This document shows, piece by piece, positions 40,601-46,414 of a stretch of DNA of 64,000 nucleotides. This DNA is from Meridianimarinicoccus sp. MJW13 (GTDB taxonomy: Bacteria > Pseudomonadota > Alphaproteobacteria > Rhodobacterales > Rhodobacteraceae): positions 124,001 to 188,000 of the forward strand of contig NZ_JACNMU010000009.1 of NCBI RefSeq assembly GCF_014901205.1, given 5' to 3'. How positions within the stretch are numbered: position 1 is the stretch's first letter; the number at the start of each line of letters is the position of its first letter. The notes below the pieces were generated by a model that saw only the letters and a list, made by a program, of their open reading frames with translations, was not told the DNA's origin and made no database searches. A program made the translations under genes and the position numbers.

Positions 40601-43600
40601 AAGTTCCCGGCAGCATCGGTGCCGACATCCGCAGGCGCACCGCCGTTGACCGACACCGTCAGCCCGGCCAGCCCCGACAGCGCGTCCAGCGCGGCACCGG
40701 TCAGGTCGATGGGCTGGTTGGCGACGTAATCGGGGAAGCTGTCGACGACAATGACCGGCGGCGCGGAATCGGTGGTCGAGGTGAAGGCGGCCATCGCCCA
40801 ATCCGCCACCGTCTGGCCAAGGGTCAGCCCGTCCTGGTTCGAGAAATCATAGTGCACCCCGCCCCACAGGCGGCTGTCGGCGTTCTCCTGCGCGGCCTCC
40901 CAGTAACTGGCAAAGCTGCGGGTGGTGCCCAGCAGGCCCAGCGACTCGGTGCTGAAGGACTGGGTGCCGAAGAGGTCGGTCAGAATCTCGGCCGCAGCCC
41001 CCGAGGCGGCGCCGTGGCCCGACACGTATTCGGGATGCGCCGGGGCAAAGAGATAGGGGTTCCAGGTGGCATCCTGCACGGTCGCCGGGTTGCCATCGCT
41101 GTCGGCCTCGCGGATGGCGTCCTCGGGACGCCAGTAGTCGAAGGCGTATTTCGCATCCCAGGCCGCGATCATCGCGTCGGCCATGGCGATGTTCAGCACT
41201 GCCATGGTGCGGGCATTCTCGGCCGATCCCAGCCCTTGCGAAGCCAGGTAGTCCGCGGCGATCGAATTCCAGTGCCCCGGCGTGGTCTCGGTGCCGCGTG
41301 CATCCTTCCAGAACTGCGCGGCCTCGCTTTGATCGGTGGTGCGCGTGGTGCTGTCGCGGGCGCCAATATCGGCCACTTCGGCCACCGCATCGGCATAGGC
41401 TTGGCTGGTCAGCTTGGGCGGGCCGCCGGGCCGGAACTGATCGGTGGATTGCAGCGACCAGGGATCCATGGTGGCGTATTGCGGCGTTACGGCGGTGTTG
41501 TAGAACGGGCCGGTTTCGCGCCATTCGCCGGGCACATCGCTGCCGGGATAAGGTTCGAAATCATCCCAGCCGTCCTGCCCCCGGATCGCGATCACCTTGC
41601 TGGCCACGCTTTGCCCCAGCGCCATGCCGTCGGTCTTGGCCTGACCGTCGCCGATCGCCGCCAGCGAGGTGGCCAGATGCGTGTCCAGTTCCGGCGCGAA
41701 GGCCGGGAAGGCATAGCTGAGCACCGCGTGCGAGGCGACCGAGACCGCCGCCGCCAGATTGGCCCCCGCCGCCGCATCCACATCCGCCATCACCGCCGAG
41801 CTTCCGTCCAGCGCCGCGATCACGTCATAGACGGCAACCGACTGCATCGCCAGAACCCGGCTGGCGGTGGTTGCCCCGGCCGCGTTGTCGACGATGCTGT
41901 CCAGCGCGATCTGGTTCCACGTCAGCACCGGCGTGTCGCTGGCCACCGGATCGACCCCGGTGATGGTCAGGCTCAGGGTCGAAGCGTTGCCCGCCGCATC
42001 GGTGGTGGTCAGGGTGATGGTATTGGCCCCTTTGGCCACGGCCACCCCGCTCAGCGCGAAACTGCCGTCGTTCTTGACCAGTGCCGAGACCGTGCCGTCC
42101 GATACCGTGGCGCCGGGCTCGCCCATACCCACCAGCTTGACCTTGGCCAAAGACGTGCTGTTGTCGCCTACCGGATCTGTGTCGGAACTGGGCGCCAGCG
42201 CCGCGGTCGAGGTCTGCGCCGTGGTGTCGAAGGTGAAATCCAGCGCCTGCGAGATGCTGCGCGCGCCATTGGCGTCATCCACCGCGAAATGCACCGTGTG
42301 CAGCCCGTCCGACAGGCTGGTTCCCAGCGCGGTTTCCAGACTGGATTTGGTCAGGTCCAGCTTGCCCGTCGCATCCGGCGTTTCCGAGATCGCCACGAAC
42401 CCGCCGCCATCCAGCGAGACCAGCACCTGGCTGACCGCCGCCGTGCTCTGGATCGTCGCGATCAGGTCGGCATCACTGGTGATATTGTCGCTGGCCGACA
42501 CCCCGGTGTCGGTCTTCAGCGCCACGGTGAATTGCGCCGGTCCCCCCGGTGTGATGCCGAAGTGGAAATCGGCGGTGGTCAGCTTGGTGGCATCGAAATC
42601 GGCCAGCGTGAACTGATGCGCTGTGGTGCCCTTGGCCCGGACGACCGTGTGCGTGCCCATCTGGGTGATATCCAGATCCGACAGCGAACTGATCTGCGAA
42701 TGCCCGGCCAGGTGGATCAGGTCAGTGCCATCCTTGAAGCCGACCACCACATCCTTGCCGGCGCCATCGCCGAAGACATAGGTGTTGCGGCCCGCGCCCC
42801 CCAGAAGGAAGTCGTCACCGGCCCCGCCTTCGATGGTGTCGTTGCCCGCGCCGCCGATCAGCACGTCATTGCCGCCGCCGCCCGACACGTTGTCATCGCC
42901 ATCCCCGGCAAAGATGGTGTCGCCCTTGGTGCCCCCGATCAGCCGGTCGTTGCCACCGTTGCCGACCATGGTGAACCGGGTGGTGCTGCCCGTGGCGTCG
43001 ATGGTGTCATCGCCGGTGTAGCCGGAAATCCGCTCGACCCCCAGCCAGCTGCCGACCGAGATCGACACGCCTGCCGCGTTGTAGATGATCGCCTTGTCGT
43101 TGCCCGCGCCGCCATCGGTGACGGTGTCACCGTCTTCGCCGATCAGCATCACATCGTCGCCATCGCCGCCGGTGTAGGTGTCGTTGCCCGCGCCGCCGAA
43201 CAACAGGTCGTCGCCTGCGCCGCCGCGCAGAATGTCGTTGCCGTCGCCGCCCACCAGCAGGTCGTCGCCGATACCGCCGTCCAGCGTGTCGTCGTCTTTC
43301 CCGCCATAAATCGTGTCGGCCACATCGCTGCCGGTCAGCGTGTCATCACCGTCACCGCCCGACAGAACCACGCGCGTGGTGCCGCCGGTGGCGTCGATGG
43401 TGTCGTCGCCGGTGTAGCCGGTGTAGCGTTCGACGCTTTTCCAGCCGCCCACCGACAGGGTCACCCCGCCCGGATTGTAGATCACCGCCTTGTCGTTGCC
43501 GGCTCCGCCATCGGTGACGATGTCGCCATCTTCGCCGATCATCAGCACATCGTTGCCGGCACCGCCGGAATAGGTGTCGTTGCCGGTCGATCCGAGCAGC

Positions 43601-44733
43601 AGGTCATCGCCCGCGCCGCCGACAAGGGTGTCGTCGCCCTCGCCGCCGATCAGCGCATCGCTTGTGGTGCCGCCGATCAGCGTATCGTCACCCTTGGCCC
43701 CCGACAGCAGCAAGGTGGCGGTCTGGCTGGAGCCATCGATGGTGTCGTCGCCATCATTGCCGTTGATCCGTTCGATCCCGCTCCACCCGGTCAGGTCCAG
43801 CGCGACCCCGGTCGGATCCTGGATCGTGGCCTTGTCATAACCCGCCGTGCCGGTGTCGGTGACCGTGTCGAACCGGTCCACGAAATAGCTGTCGGAATTG
43901 TTGCCGCCATCCATGATGTCGGCACCCGAGTTGCCGAACAGCTGGTCATTGCCATCGCCGCCCGACAGGGTGTCGTTCTGCGATCCGCCGAACAGAAGGT
44001 CGTTGCCGAAACCGCCGTCCAGTTTGTCGTCGCCCTGTTCGCCATAAAGCGTGTCGGCCCCGCCGCCGCCGATCAGCGTATCGTTGCCCAGCCCGCCCGA
44101 GACGGAATCGTTGCCCGCCCGCGCGTCGATCACATCGTCGAAATCGGTGCCAGTCAGGGTCTCGTCGCTGCCATCACCCACCAGGTTCACGCCCATCGAC
44201 GCCGCCGCCAGCGGCACCGCCGCCTGCGCGGCCAAAGGCGCGGCAAGGGCGCTGTCCAGCGCGGTCACACTTTCACCTTCCAGGCCGGTGGCCAGCGCAT
44301 CCGCGTCCAACTGGCCATCGCGATAGGAAGACAACAGGGTGAGCACCCGGCCCAGTTGATCGGCCGTTGCGGCGGTGTCGCCGCTGCTGGCCACGGTCAG
44401 GTCCAGCCCGCGCGATGCCTGGGAAAAGCGCAGCTGGGTGGCAGTGCCATCGCTCAGCACCTCAAGCAGCGGCTGCGTCGGATCGCCGATCACCAGCCAC
44501 GAGGCCAACTGGCCGGGCAGCGTCGGCAGCCCGCTGCCCATCAACCGGACGCCCGCATGGTCAAGCGTCACGGGCTGCGTGGCTCCCAGCGGATCGAAGG
44601 TCAGGCTGAACTGGCGCAACAGCGCCGCGAACACCGCCAGACTGCTGGCATCAAGGGGCTGTAGATAGGCATCGAATATCTGCGCGCTGGTTTGCGTGGC
44701 GTTTGCGATCGGCAGATACTGAATTTTTCCCAC
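27169..44733 (-). CDS. Giant modular secreted protein: RTX repeats, haloperoxidase-like domain, metalloprotease, beta-rich repeats
   Basis: A 5,854-aa protein read from a GTG with GGGGAAG ahead. Domains by residue: 1-185 unrecognised; 185-655 four RTX blocks (calcium-binding GGxGxDxL repeats); about 660-930 Ig-like linkers. At about 935-1320 is a vanadium-haloperoxidase/PAP2-like domain with Lys1195, Arg1202, Ser1238-Gly-His1240, Arg1288 and His1294. Then come Ig-like and carboxypeptidase-regulatory-like modules (1320-1900), and a metalloprotease with HEIGHNLGLIH (His2375, 2379, 2385) and Met-turn Met2406. HYDIN-like anchor modules (2480-2715), a thrombospondin-3-like Asp-rich stretch (~2785-2822), a LVIVD-type propeller (2835-3148) and twelve ~200-aa beta-rich repeats (3365-5854) follow. 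There is no signal peptide, no autotransporter barrel and no type I secretion genes nearby; the C-terminus ends TVFDFGI, compatible with a type I signal. Likely a surface or released adhesin-enzyme. Confidence 0.85.
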   Translation of the reverse strand: MGKIQYLPIANATQTSAQIFDAYLQPLDASSLAVFAALLRQFSLTFDPLGATQPVTLDHAGVRLMGSGLPTLPGQLASWLVIGDPTQPLLEVLSDGTATQLRFSQASRGLDLTVASSGDTAATADQLGRVLTLLSSYRDGQLDADALATGLEGESVTALDSALAAPLAAQAAVPLAAASMGVNLVGDGSDETLTGTDFDDVIDARAGNDSVSGGLGNDTLIGGGGADTLYGEQGDDKLDGGFGNDLLFGGSQNDTLSGGDGNDQLFGNSGADIMDGGNNSDSYFVDRFDTVTDTGTAGYDKATIQDPTGVALDLTGWSGIERINGNDGDDTIDGSSQTATLLLSGAKGDDTLIGGTTSDALIGGEGDDTLVGGAGDDLLLGSTGNDTYSGGAGNDVLMIGEDGDIVTDGGAGNDKAVIYNPGGVTLSVGGWKSVERYTGYTGDDTIDATGGTTRVVLSGGDGDDTLTGSDVADTIYGGKDDDTLDGGIGDDLLVGGDGNDILRGGAGDDLLFGGAGNDTYTGGDGDDVMLIGEDGDTVTDGGAGNDKAIIYNAAGVSISVGSWLGVERISGYTGDDTIDATGSTTRFTMVGNGGNDRLIGGTKGDTIFAGDGDDNVSGGGGNDVLIGGAGNDTIEGGAGDDFLLGGAGRNTYVFGDGAGKDVVVGFKDGTDLIHLAGHSQISSLSDLDITQMGTHTVVRAKGTTAHQFTLADFDATKLTTADFHFGITPGGPAQFTVALKTDTGVSASDNITSDADLIATIQSTAAVSQVLVSLDGGGFVAISETPDATGKLDLTKSSLETALGTSLSDGLHTVHFAVDDANGARSISQALDFTFDTTAQTSTAALAPSSDTDPVGDNSTSLAKVKLVGMGEPGATVSDGTVSALVKNDGSFALSGVAVAKGANTITLTTTDAAGNASTLSLTITGVDPVASDTPVLTWNQIALDSIVDNAAGATTASRVLAMQSVAVYDVIAALDGSSAVMADVDAAAGANLAAAVSVASHAVLSYAFPAFAPELDTHLATSLAAIGDGQAKTDGMALGQSVASKVIAIRGQDGWDDFEPYPGSDVPGEWRETGPFYNTAVTPQYATMDPWSLQSTDQFRPGGPPKLTSQAYADAVAEVADIGARDSTTRTTDQSEAAQFWKDARGTETTPGHWNSIAADYLASQGLGSAENARTMAVLNIAMADAMIAAWDAKYAFDYWRPEDAIREADSDGNPATVQDATWNPYLFAPAHPEYVSGHGAASGAAAEILTDLFGTQSFSTESLGLLGTTRSFASYWEAAQENADSRLWGGVHYDFSNQDGLTLGQTVADWAMAAFTSTTDSAPPVIVVDSFPDYVANQPIDLTGAALDALSGLAGLTVSVNGGAPADVGTDAAGNFAYTLSGLADGQYDLAFRATDVAGNQSATLNHTVLVDSLPPSVTLTSTDANGDLSGIGARLTGTIDGTGSPVIALAYQIGGGTTVPISFNTATGAFDTKLNLSGVDAGDHTVTLIGVDAAGNSISQDIALSLVTAVPFVVTDRSPAEDATDVGSTFRPEVHFSRPVDATTLTSSTFYITDTGGAVLPSQVKLSADGLKAWLFPAQAMPGASKVTVHLDGDNIKATDGAVLDGDADGAAGGGFASSFSTVSTAAVSNTTITGYLVDPGNDLKPMTVDDYSRGPDGTDFTDDDVFKSPIEGAEVYILGLEQYKVTTDATGYFELTNVPSGNVKVALDGRTATNSPTGIFWPEMVMDATIIAGQENTLMAAQGTPEQRAAVEGRGEVYLPRVPSEILTDLSDTAETQINVPVSAAQDLTAEQRNAIQLVVQPGTAVDEHGDPVSNAQVGISTVPPELVMDMLPAGIMQHTFDLTIQAPDAAVFTTPAQLTLPNVFNAAPGTKLNLLSFDHTTGRLVIEGTGTVSADGKTVTTDPGTGITKPGWHGMTPPGGNGCNGGDPLQPDEEDPSVPDPMLPTDVDTLPLYNNDGAGGIRFSRDWVAPPPLDETPPNPGDEDCPEAAEDVNGKEQPWINVKIEIDGPLAAFADKEGNLGLANTEFTLRAGTNAQKGFAFSFKDFDSMFGAGGLKNIDTNKLYGSKITITERTQDENGVQTVTKDEIIVSRFVDATDDTHTGGMGGGEMGFAQTVNDGAGTSVRDVPLELIGVQPDLSIGTGTHYSLQNGNTVVRFDPTATADALTDTLDVSFTSIGGESAGTIQLSGKGAAPETYKLDTTTFESILAGMLNATNYPNLTATQKALIDTKAERDAILALIGTQTQKFFDDAGLEGISETTSGTGSNNISFLDGRSQISYDPVTGAIDGYGLGGATNAFAATDIDFDEIIKLYTERGNYNKYEILYRAAEVMNNTLGGPIAFYLDNFFIDSASSDTNGELQLALGHNSAHEIGHNLGLIHTLEYQSTGAVTLHAGGTDDVMAQGLYSTNSQSFDESLEAAMVNLHNTYTPEELLKALKYYNTINTTQAGYVTGINNQVGYTGTTDTGHDAFVQVDGPALDISLVDGTPVFGSLAFADAVIGGTAPFLDIEIQNYGSDVAVIDGITVDSGAFEIDALETAFSLQPGESRIITINFDPDTTGDLSAVFSIDSNATSDPYEVALSGTSTASLPTLRVTSDNSNIGGVDRGDTQSVADMFTITNDGLQDLVIDGIDLDATASAFDLVGVPTDLATNPITLATGDTFSFGVSFTGVAPGLERGAITISSNDPVNPVTAVAASATSFEGMHYFDWGNDFIAVDVAGDVLRTRSDDNGDFEVFMPADADYRITVFDPDSGLVARGYGTTSPSGQGTDLTSGLVFRPSTAPDRDFDGLAADIEHAVGTSDINADSNADGISDYNAVLSGIEALDPFSTNLGVVRTLALNGEVKAMFAARDQAADGSTTDPLLVLTATGLSVIDVTDPRAPTVESVTDIANVRDGDFDAALDLMVVVATDGTAHIWDLSDTSAPVDLGELTTGAGHVAARDGQAMISVSGAVKLFDLTTGDEIESISLGSNVASVRGLVQEGAFAYALDNRGTLHVIEQLGDQLLLRGSVSVGLSAAERKLFAGDGVVYVPASNGFQGGYVTVDVSNPDAPSVISGADDTSLGGNAIALNGAGRGLIVGDPGGAFGVDAIDVINTASPANTDGLITRYTVDSKPTDVLIAAGVGYVGAADGKLHIVNFQPFDTSGVAPQVSLVSADVDMDPATAGVQILEGSLISLDAMITDDAGLRSVSLLVDGDPIIVDLSYPFDLNARIPLLGSGETSRPISLQVRATDTGGNVGLSTLINAEIVPDTIPPMLVSSTLDPGALYGRSKRGFSFTFDEPLDPTIDLSAAFQLTGPSGVVAPASVLLRSGDRTVSLTYPVLEEGSYTMALVGGAITDVAGNATSATDQTFDFELGTFSNEWTGAAGDNLWGTAGNWTTGVVPDATDDVFVGNLTGEVVLQSLGDVDLKSLVAEAPLRISHSTRLATEFDALLDDVTLESHSAVLEIGSLGQIDILNLTRGTVDGPGTINIEEELNWREGTFGQGGLLTVENGALARFGADYDPEADVPYPTTQRLHRDLLLEGNGTVGAGQLRLGLTQYNPTLAQNETIGGRLTIAAGSELELTNFNSDIYLDSHFGGAGVENLGTLRKTGGGTSQAAPFNETLGQVVIEDGFVSIPHGATLRLTDQDDLTQLNGLKIDGGTLILDSDVTLGDFQMASGTVQGVGDLTLTGTALVTGGTFRGTGDIVVPDGETLQLGQTYDPEVYPSTGYITMARDLDVSGDVIHANANLGLGDAIYDSTTGQYTYTDTAITVQSSGVYTFSSPFADMSVNYPQQNTDSGLSNAGGIVKTGGGASGAAFFGAQTGTFDFRDGILEITDGTFTLTQALIDAGFDRLQIVGGTVVLDEDVTLTELTMLGGSLEGTGAATVQDMIWRGGAVSLTGGVDIPAGATATVDNPYYTSPTLATTLTVDGTLVFGDNSYFTFGTTLTDASTSTSTPTAGTVQVNATGVAEFQGQTSLYDGLNDGTLSGFTGTGTLRKTGSNISSLMVQDFAGTIDDPDSQFHFSTGTSTITQATLDGGLAVLNIDGATVLANEDLSIDTLSLVNGRLDGTGTVTITGQMDWTGGSTNGSGGLVIASGADVDFGEAGNPNAYLRYLYLGRDMTIQGTAEMGNANLYLGNQYYDRTTQATITQPGFLTVDTGGTLDFQNTSGDVRIYSTAYFAAGDAIGIVNLGAITASAGTQTTSIPVARHEGSITAADGRFQIETGVFEVDQATDGGIFAIADVVSGTVHIVEDVSLAELTMAGGTLDGPGDLSLTSALNWSNGTFFGDGKVILAQGANGVIGAGAGSTATLYLQRELVIAGDADMEGALLRLGTYVYDATQGLNINHPGVLTIDPTGTLRLIGDNANFSNYRSIGTVAAAGNQIDNNGQIIKDGGGISSVSNGVPLVGSGSYLTQDGVFEVRSGTTLVINGSVSLSHIRLNGGTLDVTADSSITDLEVVSGTVTGIGDLTVTGDYRQTGGTLTGTGALVIGTGASAQFGPEYTGDSRATNINLDVARDLTIQGTATIEQAHLRLGVSGTPQTGVDVTVAAGGTLNLEGAHARLQDYRSSAGSPNAVINNGTIQKTGDGIADIDATIALSGSGTVLAPTGQITTPNGDVGSFTPPAPTPIYADTVANGVTRVVTAADGVTDISVTGGVLQVNEDITLTNLSMTNGRIEGTGVITITGRLDWQGGEFRAGGEVIVAAGAQAVLGELLNVEAPIDHGSLYLGRTLTIAGSAVQEQATLRLGSTQSGPDTHGILNITGTGSYEAREFNSDILRYRDASDGTLSEIILDGSFTKTGAGQTRLNGLPISGTGTLSQTDTGTLYLENMTSTLDSPGATLTGDIAVSGGRFVIDADTDLSGLTSLHIINGTLVVSGDVSLAGLILQDSTLQVIDTLTVTGSYTAYASTVTGGGELIVDAGASAEILSNRSYTTNHYLGVTLTVDGDLAVDNSVVRLGEQHYDSAQAQYVSFGGRVDVGTTGTLTLHGDYGDIVLGHTVTGVTAEVAVDGTLIKEDGGTSDIHALQLGTNATVQIVDGVVRLTGGTLDLTQAMVDAGLTDIALGGGELVITEDISLNSLSISGGTLSGDGDLTIITALTTTSGGTLSGGDIIIADTAKAELGSHYYSSLGRNLTVHGEAEVTSAMYLGVQTYDSTLGQYVYTAGALDVSATGTLRVSGSGSIYLAATPPAGTNWGVTSAGTIVSEVSELTIPLLDGSASTYQLNNGVMVHSTGDLLLTQAMVDAGLTSLKVTNGTVTVDEDVTLPRLDLSGGEVRGTGTLTVSQDFDWIAGTMSGTGVTHLADTADVLFGYDHATTSSSGHGFLTRTLEIEGDADLGNMSLQLGQRGTYDSTLNQYNFDHGVVSVLGTGTLTINGNLNSISRRFAGYDEDDSGVANAGAIVKTGGGTTAISLLSNTGTFDFQDGILTLSGGELTYSQALIDAGFTEIVVQSGTFTVSEALSVDNLTINGGTLVIQDDLTVLQNFDWQQGTVETGDATLTIADTATAAFGQPFDPENPYNSTNLQLRGDMDVAGTADFGSVQLYLGQTTYNSQIGQYDQKPGTLDILSTGVLTMDGPRADIFVSSYNNVVTTGVNVGVNVQGTLAKINGGSSEVPLYGDNTSGTFQQGSGQFALTAPWQDSGLTEVVLTPEMVANGLDHVRVEDAVLYVGQDLSVGTLELADNAALAGPGDVTVTGGFDISDASLLGTGDLILETGSVSRFGEAAIPDQYDFAEAILIAQTVEVRGTAIIEQADMLLGGSQASGNGFFDTDAFQFVTDLDTAAPGNLVIADTGTVEFFGPQTDFELGFDAPAAAQSGISNAGTILKSGSGTTTIDTGISFDSTGIIQVIGGSFDAPGTVFDFGI
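42770..44175 (-). repeat. RTX (haemolysin-type calcium-binding) nonapeptide repeats
   Basis: Four clusters of GGxGxDxLx nonapeptides are encoded here (residues ~185-655 of the giant protein). The clusters are separated by a conserved spacer with GNDKAxIYN and GYTGDDTIDATG, so the region is a higher-order repeat as well. Such repeats fold on calcium outside the cell and are the hallmark of type I secretion substrates, although they usually lie near the C-terminus rather than the N-terminus as here. Confidence 0.85.
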
Positions 44734-44917
44734 TGAACTTCCCCGGTGTTTCTGGCGGCTGCATTGCCAATGTTCTTGCGACGTGGCGTCATCTTAACAC
44801 ATTGTTCCTGCAAACCGGGGCAGACATGCAAGAAGATTGCGCGGAAATCGGGCGCAGAGTTGGGAAAACCGGACACGTCAAGCAGGGGTCAGGGGCAGAT
44901 CGATCCGGCGGCGCGGG
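44734..44917. other. Promoter region of the giant gene
   Basis: 184 bases between the RpiR gene stop and the GTG of the giant gene. On the minus strand a TTAAGAT lies about 65 bases before the start codon and could serve as a weak -10; no convincing -35 was found at the right distance. No terminator-like hairpin with a T-run was recognised. Confidence 0.3.
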
Positions 44918-45775
44918 TCATTCCAGTTCGTTCAACCGGATGCGCAGCGCCTCGACATCTTCCAGATAGCTTTGCCCGGCCTCACCCAGGGCGCGGCGGG
45001 TTTCCAGAACCAGAAGCCGCAGGATCGAGATCGCGCCGACATAGCTGTCGGCAAACTGCGGCGTGTCCACCTGGCATTCGATGGTCCATGTCGCCAGCGC
45101 CGGGGCTTCGCGCACGGATTGATCGGTGATCAGCAGGATCCGCGCGCCACGATCCGCCATTTCGGCCACCACGCGGTTGAAGCTAGCAGGCCGCCGCCGC
45201 AGCCCGACCACGATGGCCAGATCCCCTTGTTCCAGCAGGGCAATACCTTCGGCCTGCGTCTGTCCGGGCAGCAACAGAGGCGAGACCGCGCGGCGGATCT
45301 GCGCCAGTTGCGCGGTGACGTACTGCGCCAGGAAATGACTGTTGCGATAGCCCAGGCAGCGCACGCGGGGCGCCTTGGCCAGGGCGGTGCTGATGTCCTT
45401 CAACGTCAGCGGGTTGAGCCGCGACAGGGTGCCTTCCAGAACCTCGATCTCGTTGTGCAGCAGATCCGACAGATGGCCGCCGTCCCCGGACCGCGCGCCG
45501 GTGAACAGGGGCGAGCCTCCGGCCCGCAGCTTGCGCGCTTCCTGCCGCGCCTGGTCGAAACTGTCATAGCCGATCCGCCGGAAAAAGCGGCTGACGGTTG
45601 CATTGGACACGCCCGCACGGGTGGCCAGCTCTGACCCGGTCAGCACCGCCAGTTCGGCGGGGTTCTCCAGCACCGAATCGGCGATGCGCCTTTCGCCCTC
45701 GGGCAGTCCTGAAAACGCCTCATGAATGCGCTGCGGCATTGGGCGTGCGCTTTTTTTTGCCTGTTTTTCAGACAC
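44918..45775 (-). CDS. RpiR-family (HTH plus SIS domain) transcriptional regulator
   Basis: A 285-aa regulator from a GTG start; an ATG at 45739 (12 codons later) is an equally possible start, since neither has a clear ribosome site. The N-terminal RpiR helix-turn-helix (LATRAGVSNATVSRFFRRIG) is followed by a SIS effector domain (about residues 115-260, VRCLGYRNSHFLAQYVTAQL). SIS domains of this family sense phosphosugars or small metabolites. It diverges from the TRAP/ureido-amino-acid genes and is their likely regulator. Two GAAA-N6-TTTC palindromes lie directly upstream of its own start. Confidence 0.88.
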   Translation of the reverse strand: MSEKQAKKSARPMPQRIHEAFSGLPEGERRIADSVLENPAELAVLTGSELATRAGVSNATVSRFFRRIGYDSFDQARQEARKLRAGGSPLFTGARSGDGGHLSDLLHNEIEVLEGTLSRLNPLTLKDISTALAKAPRVRCLGYRNSHFLAQYVTAQLAQIRRAVSPLLLPGQTQAEGIALLEQGDLAIVVGLRRRPASFNRVVAEMADRGARILLITDQSVREAPALATWTIECQVDTPQFADSYVGAISILRLLVLETRRALGEAGQSYLEDVEALRIRLNELE

Positions 45776-45794
45776 GTCGCGGCGCCGATAAATT

Positions 45795-45808
45795 GAAATA
45801 GGTTTTTC
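45795..45808. promoter_or_regulatory. GAAA-N6-TTTC palindrome, copy 1
   Basis: A 14-base palindromic element between the divergent RpiR and TRAP genes. RpiR-family IolR of Sinorhizobium meliloti is reported to recognise GGAA-N6-TTCC, which has the same geometry. It is therefore a plausible RpiR operator. The centre is 31 bases from copy 2, three helical turns. Confidence 0.5.
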
Positions 45809-45825
45809 GTTGTTCCATGGTAAAA

Positions 45826-45839
45826 GAAAAGTGTCTTTC
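45826..45839. promoter_or_regulatory. GAAA-N6-TTTC palindrome, copy 2
   Basis: A second element with identical arms and spacer length, 42 bases before the GTG of the TRAP small permease gene. Two in-phase copies would allow a dimer of dimers (or tetramer) to bind one DNA face and control both divergent transcripts. Confidence 0.5.
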
Positions 45840-45880
45840 TCTTTGTACGTCAAGTCCCAGCCAGAGAGGCCAGAACCAAC

Positions 45881-46414
45881 GTGTCCCCAATCTCGGAAAA
45901 AGCCAAGCGGCTCAGCCTGCGCGTCAACTGGGTGGTGGAACGTGTCTGCGTTGCCCTTCTGGTGCTGCTGGTGCTGGATGTCTGGCTTGGCATTCTGGCG
46001 CGCTATGTCATCCCCCTGCCGATGACCTTCACCGAGGAGCTGGCGCGCTACCTGATGATCTGGATGGCGCTGCTGGCGGTGTCCTCGGGCATCGCGCATC
46101 GCGAACACATCGGGGTTGAGTTCATCTTCAGCCGCCTGCCCGCCTCGGCCCGCCGCTGGCTGGCCACCGGGTTCGACGTCATCGCCTTCATCTTCTTCGC
46201 CGCACTTTTCTACTATGGCATCGGCTTCGCCGAGCGCGGGTTCTCGCGGCTGACGATGATCTACGCCATTCCCAAGGGCTATCCCTTCCTCGGCGTGCCA
46301 CTGGCCGCGGGCATGGCCTGCGTGCAACTGGCCCTGATCGGGATCCACGACTTTTTCAACGATACACCGCCCGAGGCCTTGGGCGCGACGCTGCTCGATC
46401 CGGGAGACGACTGA
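45881..46414 (+). CDS. TRAP transporter small permease (DctQ-like)
   Basis: A 177-aa inner-membrane protein with four hydrophobic segments and the DctQ-type stretch FTEELARYLMIWMALLAVSS. It starts at a GTG with a GAGAGG site about 11 bases ahead. Its stop overlaps the large-permease ATG by one base (TGATG). It forms the membrane unit of the sodium-coupled TRAP importer with the next gene. Confidence 0.9.
   Translation: MSPISEKAKRLSLRVNWVVERVCVALLVLLVLDVWLGILARYVIPLPMTFTEELARYLMIWMALLAVSSGIAHREHIGVEFIFSRLPASARRWLATGFDVIAFIFFAALFYYGIGFAERGFSRLTMIYAIPKGYPFLGVPLAAGMACVQLALIGIHDFFNDTPPEALGATLLDPGDD

Noticed and set aside
39955-44664. A very long open frame (about 1,569 codons) on the plus strand opposite the RTX and haloperoxidase part of the giant gene
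   Set aside because: GC-rich coding with regular Asp/Gly codons removes stop codons from the opposite frame. The translation is Arg/His/Gly-rich without any recognisable domain, and the minus-strand frame has clear domains throughout.
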